DNA from: CAKOSP01 sp964370755
GTDB taxonomy: Bacteria; Bacillota_I; Bacilli_A; RF39; UBA660
Assembly: GCA_964370755.1 (NCBI GenBank)
Contig: CAYJKL010000012.1
Span: 1-38,075, forward strand
Length of the DNA stretch: 38,075 bases
Direction of reading: 5' to 3'
The position numbers were made by a program, and so were the translations under genes. Shown here in pieces: positions 23,345 to 30,652 of this stretch (positions within the stretch are counted from its first letter, which is position 1; each line of letters starts with the position of its first letter). The notes beneath the pieces are model-generated. The model made no database searches. It was given only the letters and a program-made list of their open reading frames with translations, and had not been told where the DNA came from.

Positions 23345-23929
23345 ATGGAAAAGTATATTTATTTTGTTATTAGTAAATCAAAAACATTTCCAGCGAGAGT
23401 TATTAGAGTAAGGTCTTTCGTTAATTTTTATGACCGTAGAGAAAAGGATTTATACACACATGCTTCTTTATCTTTTAATAGTTCGCTAACAAATATGAGA
23501 TCATTTGCTAGAAGAAGCAAGTGGAATCTTTTTAATGCTGGACTTGTTGAAGAAAATATTAAAAAATCAGCATTTAGTAATGGTGTAATTAAGGATATAA
23601 TAGTTTTTAAAGTGCCGATAAATAGTAAGAAATATAATGAAATAAGAAAAGTTGTTAATAATTACTGGAAAAATAAAGAAGGATATAAGTATAATGTGTT
23701 GGGTCTTATTTATTTACTTTTTACAACAAAAGGTATCAAGCGTAAATCAAATAAATATTTTTGTTCCGAATGGATTGCTACAGTATTAGATGAAGCAAAT
23801 ATGGAAATATTTAGAAATATTAAAAATAAAGATGTAAGGCCATCAGATTTTTATGACTTTTTAAAAGAATATAAAATATATGAAGGTCATGTATCTGGTT
23901 ATAACAATAAATACGCTAGAATAGGTTAG
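23345..23929 (+). CDS. Permuted papain-like (YiiX/C92-type) enzyme
   Basis: This 194-residue protein has a His motif DLYTHASLSF (about residues 36-45) and a Cys motif KYFCSEWIATVLDEA (about residues 137-151). This is the order seen in circularly permuted NlpC/P60 enzymes such as YiiX/YaeF, where His precedes Cys. There is no signal peptide. Members of this superfamily include amidases and lipid-acting acyltransferases. The next gene, 19 nt downstream with its own AAGGGGG site, encodes a lipase/acyltransferase fusion, so a lipid-linked substrate is attractive but unproven. Confidence 0.7.
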   Translation: MEKYIYFVISKSKTFPARVIRVRSFVNFYDRREKDLYTHASLSFNSSLTNMRSFARRSKWNLFNAGLVEENIKKSAFSNGVIKDIIVFKVPINSKKYNEIRKVVNNYWKNKEGYKYNVLGLIYLLFTTKGIKRKSNKYFCSEWIATVLDEANMEIFRNIKNKDVRPSDFYDFLKEYKIYEGHVSGYNNKYARIG

Positions 23930-23948
23930 TAAAAATCAAGGGGGATTT

Positions 23949-25895
23949 ATGGCAGGACTTAAAACACATGATATTTTCTATAAAGAGTTAAAGAAGAAAT
24001 TATCAAGTAAAATTTTGGAGAATTATCCTAATTATGATAAATATAATGTATTTGCACAAGGTCATGATTTGTTTTTGTATCATAATTTTTACAAATTTTT
24101 AGATAAAAAAAGAGTTAGAGAAAATACTGAATTTTCAGTTAAAATACAAGAAAATGGTTTTAGAGAATTTGTATATAATTATATTAATGTTGCAAAAAAA
24201 GCTAATGTTTTGAATAAAGAGAGTATAAGATCATTTATTGGACTTGGGTATATTACTCATCATATACTTGATTCTTATACTCATCCGTATATTATTTATT
24301 TAGCTGGTGATCATACTCCAGATGTTCTTAATGTAACTTGGCAGCATGGGGTAACTGAAAATATGCTTGATCAGTATTTAATAATGGTTAGGGAAAATAG
24401 AAATCCGAAGCAAATTAAAGTTAGTAAAGATTTTAAGTTTAAGAAAAAATTATTTGATAAAGATTTAGAAGATGTTTTAAATAAAAGTTTTTTTCTTACT
24501 TATGGTGATGCAGGTAAAGGAAGTATTCTTAGAAAAGCAAGTTTACAAGTAAAAAAACTTGCTAAAGCTTCTAAAGAAGATAAATATGGATTAAAAGTAA
24601 AAATTTTAAACACTGTATATAGAAATAGAGTGGAAAAAGATGCGTTTAGTTATAATAGAGATTTTTTTGAGGTAAATAAATATTTAAATAAAGATAAAAA
24701 TTATTGGTTTAATCCTATGTTTACTGATAGAATATATAATTATTCTTTTGATGAACTTTTTGAAAAATCTATGGATCATTGTAAAGAAATAATTGAAAAT
24801 TTAGAAGTTTTATATAAGAAAGAGGTTATTACAAGAGAAGATATTAATAAAATCATTCCAGATGTAGCGTCTACTCATGGGGGGCCATGTAATATGCCGC
24901 TTAAAATAAATAAAGTATCTAAAGATGCTGTTAAATTAAAAAGTGTTGAAAATGAAATAATTAAAAAAATTAAAAAGGGTGAGAAAATTAATAAAAGAAT
25001 ATTTAATTATATTCACAGTACTAATGAGAAAAATTTTACATCAAGATTTGGAATGAATATGAGAAAAATTTTTCATCCAGTAGTTAGATTTGTTGTTAAC
25101 TCATCTGCTACTAAGGAAAATATATTTGTTAAAAAAGCAAAACTTAAAAAAAGAGTTCCTTATATATTTGTGCCAACTCATTCTTTTGATGATGATTTGA
25201 AAACAACAGTAGGTTCTATTGATAGAAATGCTTATTTGGTTTTGGGATTAACAGAACAACTTAAATTTAATCCTGAAATGTACTTTTCTTATATTGGAAC
25301 TGGGATGATTCATGTTTTTAAAGATAGTAAAGTAAGTAGAAAAAATGCTTTTGAAAAAATGAAAAGAGTTATAAACAATAAAAATAGTATAATTATATAT
25401 CCTGAAGGAGCTTATAATCATAGTCAAAATAAAATTATGCTAGATCTTTATGACTCAATATTTTTTCTGGCTAAAGAAACAGGAGCTGAAATTGTTCCGA
25501 TTGCATCTTATAGTAGATATGATTATGATAAAATATATACGATAATTGATGAACCTATAAGTGTTTCTGGTTATGAAATTGAAAATAAAAAAGAGTTTAT
25601 GACTATGCTTAGAGATAAACTGGCTACTAATATGTGGTATTTAATGGAAGATTATGCTCCTAAAGTTAAGAGAAGTGAACTTGGAGTAGATGCATTAGAA
25701 GAATTTTATTATGATAGAATGCATGAATATTTAGGCGTACTATGGGATCCTAGAAATGATAATTGGATTGATGAGGAAATAATTGCCAAGAATGAAAATG
25801 AAAAAGAAAATACTGAAAAATTTAAAGAATATGTTCGTGCAAATTGGAAAGAAGCGCAAGAAATTAAATTTTTGAAAGCAAAAAACAAAAAGTAA
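23949..25895 (+). CDS. Zinc-dependent phospholipase C-like domain fused to PlsC-like acyltransferase
   Basis: 648 residues. The N-terminal ~330 residues resemble bacterial zinc-dependent phospholipase C folds, with several His/Asp metal-ligand candidates: AGLKTHDIFY, AQGHDLFLYHNFY, LGYITHHILDSYTHPYI and WQHGVTENMLDQYL. The C-terminal ~250 residues are a PlsC/lysophospholipid acyltransferase domain with the HX4D motif in VPTHSFDDDL (about residue 411) and the YPEG block at about 483-486. There is no signal peptide and no clear membrane helix. Inferred role: remodelling or recycling of membrane lipids by sequential hydrolysis and acylation. No described family with this exact fusion is known to me. 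Confidence 0.75.
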   Translation: MAGLKTHDIFYKELKKKLSSKILENYPNYDKYNVFAQGHDLFLYHNFYKFLDKKRVRENTEFSVKIQENGFREFVYNYINVAKKANVLNKESIRSFIGLGYITHHILDSYTHPYIIYLAGDHTPDVLNVTWQHGVTENMLDQYLIMVRENRNPKQIKVSKDFKFKKKLFDKDLEDVLNKSFFLTYGDAGKGSILRKASLQVKKLAKASKEDKYGLKVKILNTVYRNRVEKDAFSYNRDFFEVNKYLNKDKNYWFNPMFTDRIYNYSFDELFEKSMDHCKEIIENLEVLYKKEVITREDINKIIPDVASTHGGPCNMPLKINKVSKDAVKLKSVENEIIKKIKKGEKINKRIFNYIHSTNEKNFTSRFGMNMRKIFHPVVRFVVNSSATKENIFVKKAKLKKRVPYIFVPTHSFDDDLKTTVGSIDRNAYLVLGLTEQLKFNPEMYFSYIGTGMIHVFKDSKVSRKNAFEKMKRVINNKNSIIIYPEGAYNHSQNKIMLDLYDSIFFLAKETGAEIVPIASYSRYDYDKIYTIIDEPISVSGYEIENKKEFMTMLRDKLATNMWYLMEDYAPKVKRSELGVDALEEFYYDRMHEYLGVLWDPRNDNWIDEEIIAKNENEKENTEKFKEYVRANWKEAQEIKFLKAKNKK

Positions 25896-25909
25896 ATTTT
25901 TGCTTTTTT
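25875..25909 (+). terminator. Intrinsic terminator after the fusion gene
   Basis: AAAGCAAAAA (25875-25884) pairs perfectly with TTTTTGCTTT (25897-25906), followed by T's to 25910. It overlaps the last codons of the gene. Confidence 0.7.
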
Positions 25910-25950
25910 TGTGAAATATTATTGTGAAATTATGATTTTTATGTTAATCT

Positions 25951-25956
25951 TATAAT
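25951..25956 (+). promoter_or_regulatory. -10 box before the hybrid kinase
   Basis: TATAAT at 25951-25956, about 16 nt before ATG 25973. No good -35 is found at 17 bp, so only the -10 is supported. CGGAG (25960-25964) is the ribosome binding site. Confidence 0.4.
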
Positions 25957-25972
25957 ATACGGAGTTGATACT

Positions 25973-27847
25973 ATGTTAGAGACGTTTACATCTTTAGAGT
26001 TTGAGTTGCCCTTAATATCATTTTTATTTATTGGGATTATAGCTATAATATATTTTACAAAAGAAAGTGCAAAATCGATAGAGAATAATTATTTTGAATA
26101 TATTGTGATTTTGTCACTATTTTATGCACTTATAAATACAGCACTTCATTTTTTGTGTGCGATTTATCCCCTTGATGTTTTAAATGAACAGTATTATGAT
26201 TGGATTAATGTTACCAATAAAGTTTTAATGATTTTGATGGTTTCAGTTACTGCAAATATATTTGCGTATATTATGACTGTTGCATATGAGAAAGTTAGAA
26301 CAAATATGAAAAAGTTCACATTTTCATTAATGGTTATGGTTTCAATATATTCAATTATTATAATTCCAATGGATGTAGAACTCATTGAAATAGGTACTGT
26401 TACCAATGCAACTGGGCCTATGCTTAATGTTACATATATTTTTGTAGGATTTTTTATGCTATGTTCTATTTTAGCAACTGTGCTTAATTTTAATAAAAGC
26501 GATAAAAGGTATTATATAGCGTGTTTTATATTTGCTGAAAGTTTAATAATGGGGCTAATTGCATTTTTAGTACCAGGTATAATGATTTATGATGTTATCC
26601 TTGCTATCCTTTGTTTTGTAATGTTTCATACAATTGAAAATCCAGATTTGAAATCGATTCAAAAACTTAATGCAGCTGCTGCTGCAGCAGAGAAAGCTAA
26701 TTTGGCTAAATCTGATTTCTTATCAAGTATGAGTCATGAGATACGTACTCCGCTTAATGCGATTGTTGGTCTTAGTGCTGATATTTTGGATAAAAAAGAT
26801 TTGCCTGATGAATTAAAAGAAGATGCTCATGATATATCAGTTGCATCTAATACATTACTTGAAATTGTTGGTAACATTATGGATATTTCTAAAATAGAAA
26901 GTCAGTTAATTGAAATTGTTGATGTTGAGTATAACCCTAAAAATGTTATAAATGATATAGTTAAATTAAATGAGTTTAGAATCAAAGATAAAAATATAAA
27001 AGTTACATTTGAAGTTTCTCCGAGAGTGCCTTATAAGTTATTTGGAGATAAAGCACATGTTAAACAAATTGCTAATAACTTTATATCAAATGCGTATAAA
27101 TATACTGAAAAAGGTTTTGTGAAAATATATTTAGATGCTAAAGTGTCTGATGAAAAATGTATATTGATTTTAAGTGTTGAAGATAGTGGAATAGGTATTA
27201 AGAAAGATCATAAGGGAAGACTCTTTAATAAGTTTGATAGACTTGATGCAGAGAAAAATTCTACTACTGAAGGTACTGGTCTTGGGCTTACTATTACTAA
27301 TCAATTAGTAGCACTTTTAAATGGTAAATTGACATTTAATAGTAGTTATGGACATGGTTCTTCATTTAAAGTTGAAATTCCTCAGAAAGTAGTGGAATTA
27401 GAAGAAGATGTTAATTTAGAAGAAACAATTAAAATGAAAAAGATAGATATGAGTAATATTAATTTTGAAGATGTTAGAATATTGATAGTTGATGATAATA
27501 ATCTAAATATAAAGGTTGCTAAAAGAGCTCTTGCACCGTTAAATGTTATTACTGATGAGTGTACAAGTGGGGAAGAATGTCTAACAAAAGTGCGTTCTGG
27601 TGAAAAGTATGATATAATTTTAATGGACATTATGATGCCCGATTTAAGTGGAGAAGAAACATTTGTTAAATTAAAGGAAATTGAAACTTTTGATGTTCCG
27701 GTTATTGCTCTTACTGCGGATGCGATATCTGGTGCTAAAACAAAGTATATAGAAGATGGTTTTTCTGATTATATAGCTAAACCTTTTAGTAAAGAACAAA
27801 TTAAGTATTCTCTAGAAAAAGTATTACATGAAAAAGGAGAAAAATGA
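25973..27847 (+). CDS. Hybrid sensor histidine kinase
   Basis: 624 residues. The N-terminus has six to seven membrane segments (to about residue 220) without a recognised extracellular sensor, and an Ala-rich helix (NAAAAAAEKAN) links it to the kinase. HisKA has the phospho-acceptor His in SSMSHEIRTPLNAI (about residue 256). The ATPase domain has N, G1 and G2 boxes (NNFISNAYKYT, VEDSGIGI, GTGLGLTI). A receiver domain follows, with the phospho-acceptor Asp in IILMDIMMPDLSGEE (about residue 552), LTADAI and the conserved Lys in IAKPF. Output partner and signal are unknown. The stop overlaps the next ATG (ATGA). Confidence 0.92.
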   Translation: MLETFTSLEFELPLISFLFIGIIAIIYFTKESAKSIENNYFEYIVILSLFYALINTALHFLCAIYPLDVLNEQYYDWINVTNKVLMILMVSVTANIFAYIMTVAYEKVRTNMKKFTFSLMVMVSIYSIIIIPMDVELIEIGTVTNATGPMLNVTYIFVGFFMLCSILATVLNFNKSDKRYYIACFIFAESLIMGLIAFLVPGIMIYDVILAILCFVMFHTIENPDLKSIQKLNAAAAAAEKANLAKSDFLSSMSHEIRTPLNAIVGLSADILDKKDLPDELKEDAHDISVASNTLLEIVGNIMDISKIESQLIEIVDVEYNPKNVINDIVKLNEFRIKDKNIKVTFEVSPRVPYKLFGDKAHVKQIANNFISNAYKYTEKGFVKIYLDAKVSDEKCILILSVEDSGIGIKKDHKGRLFNKFDRLDAEKNSTTEGTGLGLTITNQLVALLNGKLTFNSSYGHGSSFKVEIPQKVVELEEDVNLEETIKMKKIDMSNINFEDVRILIVDDNNLNIKVAKRALAPLNVITDECTSGEECLTKVRSGEKYDIILMDIMMPDLSGEETFVKLKEIETFDVPVIALTADAISGAKTKYIEDGFSDYIAKPFSKEQIKYSLEKVLHEKGEK

Positions 27848-29013
27848 AAAAATTAATTTTAGGAATTATGAGTGTATTTTTAATTACTGGATGTGGAGGT
27901 GAAGAAGAAGTGTTTGAAAAAATAACTGAAGGAAAAGTAGATGATGTTAGTTTTAAAGAAACTAATGAAGTTACAAATTATGTTAAAATAGTTACGATGG
28001 ATAGTGATGTTATAATAGCTGAGTTATATCCGGATGTAGCGCCAATAACTGTTGAAAATTTTGGAAAGTTAATTGAAGAAAAGTTTTATGACGGTATTAT
28101 TTTTCATAGAGTTATCGAAGATTTTATGATTCAAACTGGAGATCCACTTGGTAATGGTACTGGTGGATCTGATGAAACTATTAAAGGAGAGTTTTCTGAA
28201 AATGGTGTGGAAAACGATTTATCACATGAAAGAGGAGTGCTTTCTATGGCAAGAAGTTCTTTAATGGACTCAGCGTCTAGTCAGTTTTTCATAGTGCATC
28301 AGGATTCAAATTATTTAGATGGATCTTATGCTGCGTTTGGAAAAGTTATAGCTGGACTTGATACTGTTGATAAAATTGCAACAGTGGATACTGATACTAG
28401 TGATAAACCTCTTGAAGAAATAATTATCGAATCTATTAGATTTGTTGAAATTGAAAAAGAAGAGTTTGAAAAAATAACTGAAGGAAAAGTAGATGATGTT
28501 AGTTTTAAAGAAACTAATGAAGTTACAAATTATGTTAAAATAGTTACGATGGATAGTGATGTTATAATAGCTGAGTTATATCCGGATGTAGCGCCAATAA
28601 CTGTTGAAAATTTTGGAAAGTTAATTGAAGAAAAGTTTTATGACGGTATTATTTTTCATAGAGTTATCGAAGATTTTATGATTCAAACTGGAGATCCACT
28701 TGGTAATGGTACTGGTGGATCTGATGAAACTATTAAAGGAGAGTTTTCTGAAAATGGTGTGGAAAACGATTTATCACATGAAAGAGGAGTGCTTTCTATG
28801 GCAAGAAGTTCTTTAATGGACTCAGCGTCTAGTCAGTTTTTCATAGTGCATCAGGATTCAAATTATTTAGATGGATCTTATGCTGCGTTTGGAAAAGTTA
28901 TAGCTGGACTTGATACTGTTGATAAAATTGCAACAGTGGATACTGATACTAGTGATAAACCTCTTGAAGAAATAATTATCGAATCTATTAGATTTGTTGA
29001 AATTGAAGAGTAA
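27844..29013 (+). CDS. Lipoprotein with two identical cyclophilin-type peptidyl-prolyl isomerase domains
   Basis: 389 residues. The lipobox LITGC puts lipidated Cys at residue 17. Two cyclophilin domains of about 180 residues follow, each with FHRVIEDFMIQTGDPLGNGTGG and SQFFIVHQDSNYLDGSYAAFGKVI. The catalytic Arg is in FHRV. Cyclophilins catalyse proline isomerisation; an extracytoplasmic lipoprotein form would assist folding of secreted proteins. The two domains are identical in amino acids and nucleotides over 543 bp. A single domain is the family norm, so this is either a very recent duplication or an assembly artefact. It is coupled to the kinase gene by a 4-nt overlap. Confidence 0.85.
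   Translation: MKKLILGIMSVFLITGCGGEEEVFEKITEGKVDDVSFKETNEVTNYVKIVTMDSDVIIAELYPDVAPITVENFGKLIEEKFYDGIIFHRVIEDFMIQTGDPLGNGTGGSDETIKGEFSENGVENDLSHERGVLSMARSSLMDSASSQFFIVHQDSNYLDGSYAAFGKVIAGLDTVDKIATVDTDTSDKPLEEIIIESIRFVEIEKEEFEKITEGKVDDVSFKETNEVTNYVKIVTMDSDVIIAELYPDVAPITVENFGKLIEEKFYDGIIFHRVIEDFMIQTGDPLGNGTGGSDETIKGEFSENGVENDLSHERGVLSMARSSLMDSASSQFFIVHQDSNYLDGSYAAFGKVIAGLDTVDKIATVDTDTSDKPLEEIIIESIRFVEIEE
27913..28455 (+). repeat. Perfect 543-bp direct repeat, unit 1
   Basis: Identical to 28465-29007, spaced at a 552-bp period (184 codons, in frame). It encodes the first cyclophilin domain. No mismatch was seen, including at third codon positions. Confidence 0.85.
28465..29007 (+). repeat. Perfect 543-bp direct repeat, unit 2
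   Basis: Second copy of the cyclophilin-coding repeat. It ends two codons before the stop (GAG TAA). Confidence 0.85.
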
Positions 29014-29016
29014 AAA

Positions 29017-29045
29017 TTGACAAACCTATAATAAAGTGCTATATT
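29017..29045 (+). promoter_or_regulatory. Promoter before the rel leader
   Basis: TTGACA (29017-29022), 17 bp and TATATT (29040-29045). Predicted start is near 29052. A second TATAAT lies at 29028-29033. Confidence 0.7.
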
Positions 29046-29074
29046 ATATAGAAATTTTATTAAAAGGGGGAGAA

Positions 29075-29124
29075 AAAGGAGCAATTATCAAAATTTATTT
29101 TTGATTATTATTGCGCCTTTTTTT
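29075..29124 (+). terminator. Leader terminator/attenuator upstream of rel
   Basis: AAAGGAGCAAT (29075-29085) pairs with ATTGCGCCTTT (29110-29120) with one mismatch. The inner ATCAAAA/TTTTGAT (29087-29093 and 29099-29105) extends the stem, and T's run to 29124. It lies between the promoter and the rel ATG (29141), so it would end a ~73-nt transcript or attenuate rel. Confidence 0.65.
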
Positions 29125-29140
29125 CTTTATAGGTAGTAGT

Positions 29141-30610
29141 ATGAGTGAAATAAGTTTTGAAAAATTAATTAAATTAGTTAATGAGTATAATGCTGATGAA
29201 GTTGAAAAAGTAACTGCGGCTTATTTGTTAGCTGAAAAAGCACATAATGGGCAAAAAAGAAAGAGTGGAGAGGATTATATAATACACCCACTTTCTGTTG
29301 CTTATATTTTGGCTGAAATTGGTGCTGATGGAGAATCACTTGTAGCTGCGCTTTTACATGATGTGCTTGAAGATAGTGATACTTCAGAAGAGGAAATTGA
29401 AGTAAGATTTGGTAGTAATGTACTTAAAATAGTTAAGGGTTTAACTAAGATATCTAAAGAAGAAATTGCTGATAAGAAAGAAAGAGAAGCAAGGAATTCT
29501 ATTAAACTTATTGAAAGTATTCAAGATGATATCAGAATTTTAATTGTTAAACTTGCAGATAGACTTCATAATATGAGAACTATGGGTTTTCAAAAACCCA
29601 CTAAGCAAGTAGAAAATTCTAAAGAAACTCTTGATTTATTTGCTCCGCTTGCTAAACTTTTAGGAGCATATGGTATTAAAAGAGAACTTGAAGATTTATC
29701 TTTAATGTATATTGATCCTGATGAATTTGTGCATCTTAGTAAGATGATAGAAACAACTAAAAATGTTTGGGAAGAGTCTATTAATGAAACTTTAAGTAAA
29801 ATTAAGAATAAACTTGATGAAGAGGGCATTCCTTGCATTGTAAAATTCGCTACTAAAAATGTTTATAGTTTATATAAATTTATGAACGGGAGTTCAAATA
29901 ATAAAGATGTTGCGCCTCTTGATTTAATAACTATTAAAGTTTTAGTTGATAGTAAAGTAGACTGTTATAGAGCACTTTGTCATATAAATAGTGTTTGTCC
30001 TCCTAAAGATAATAAAATTGAAGATTTTATTGGAAAAGGGAAACCAAACGGTTATAAGTCTATTCATACGAATGTTTATTTAAATGATAATCCTGGGACA
30101 ATTCAACTTTTAATTAGAACACATAATATGAACGAAAGAGCTGCTAATGGACTTTGTGCTTACTGGAGAGAAAAAAAAGGAACCGCTAGAGAAGAGATGC
30201 AAAAGAAATTAAGTAGTATAAATAAATATAAATTTCTTATAGATTCACTTACTAGTTTATTTGAAAGTAATGATAATATTTGCTTTGAAAAGATGAAAGA
30301 AGAACTTGCACTAAATACGATAAAAGTAAAACTTACTAATGGAGTTGAAATTGATTTACCAGTAGGTGCTAGTGTTATTGATCTTGCATATAGTATTGAT
30401 GAAGAATATGGAAGTATTTTATCTGGATACTGCACTATAAATGGTATAGTTAAAAGTGTTACAACTCCACTTGATGATGGAGATACTGTGTTTTTAATAA
30501 CAGATTTTGATAATCAAATATCACAAGATGCTTGGAAAGATTATGTTGTTACTAGTGCTGCTATTGAAGGTGTTTATAAAAATTCAAATAGAGTTAGAAA
30601 ACTTGTTTGA
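29141..30610 (+). CDS. rel: Short RelA/SpoT-family (p)ppGpp enzyme, hydrolase-type
   Basis: 489 residues from ATG 29141 (the TTG at 29111 lies in the leader hairpin). The HD hydrolase domain keeps His35, His49, HD at 73-74, the ED at 77-78 and KLADRLHNMRT. The synthetase domain is recognisable (GKPNGYKSIHTNV, HNMNERAANGLCAYW), but the E-(I/V)-Q-I-R-T motif reads QLLIRT, replacing the catalytic Glu, and the G-R-x-K motif is changed. A TGS domain follows (IKVKLTNGVEIDLPVGASVIDLAYSI), then the protein ends. The helical, zinc-finger and ACT domains of full-length Rel (about 730 residues) are missing. Likely a (p)ppGpp hydrolase with weak or no synthesis (inference). It ends in TGA. Confidence 0.85.
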   Translation: MSEISFEKLIKLVNEYNADEVEKVTAAYLLAEKAHNGQKRKSGEDYIIHPLSVAYILAEIGADGESLVAALLHDVLEDSDTSEEEIEVRFGSNVLKIVKGLTKISKEEIADKKEREARNSIKLIESIQDDIRILIVKLADRLHNMRTMGFQKPTKQVENSKETLDLFAPLAKLLGAYGIKRELEDLSLMYIDPDEFVHLSKMIETTKNVWEESINETLSKIKNKLDEEGIPCIVKFATKNVYSLYKFMNGSSNNKDVAPLDLITIKVLVDSKVDCYRALCHINSVCPPKDNKIEDFIGKGKPNGYKSIHTNVYLNDNPGTIQLLIRTHNMNERAANGLCAYWREKKGTAREEMQKKLSSINKYKFLIDSLTSLFESNDNICFEKMKEELALNTIKVKLTNGVEIDLPVGASVIDLAYSIDEEYGSILSGYCTINGIVKSVTTPLDDGDTVFLITDFDNQISQDAWKDYVVTSAAIEGVYKNSNRVRKLV

Positions 30611-30625
30611 GTTTTTTTTATTATA

Positions 30626-30634
30626 TGATATAAT
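30626..30634 (+). promoter_or_regulatory. Extended -10 promoter for tkt
   Basis: TG-A-TATAAT at 30626-30634, right after a T-run following the rel stop. AAGAGGAT is the ribosome binding site before ATG 30653. Confidence 0.6.
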
Positions 30635-30652
30635 CTTTAAGAGGATAAATTT

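Noticed and set aside
29017..29140. T-box or other known riboswitch before rel
   Set aside because: The leader is only ~73 nt to the end of the hairpin and shows no T-box or specifier-loop sequence.
30608..30610. Mycoplasma-like code with UGA as Trp
   Set aside because: TGA ends rel, uvrX and the gene at 21605, and Trp is encoded by TGG throughout.
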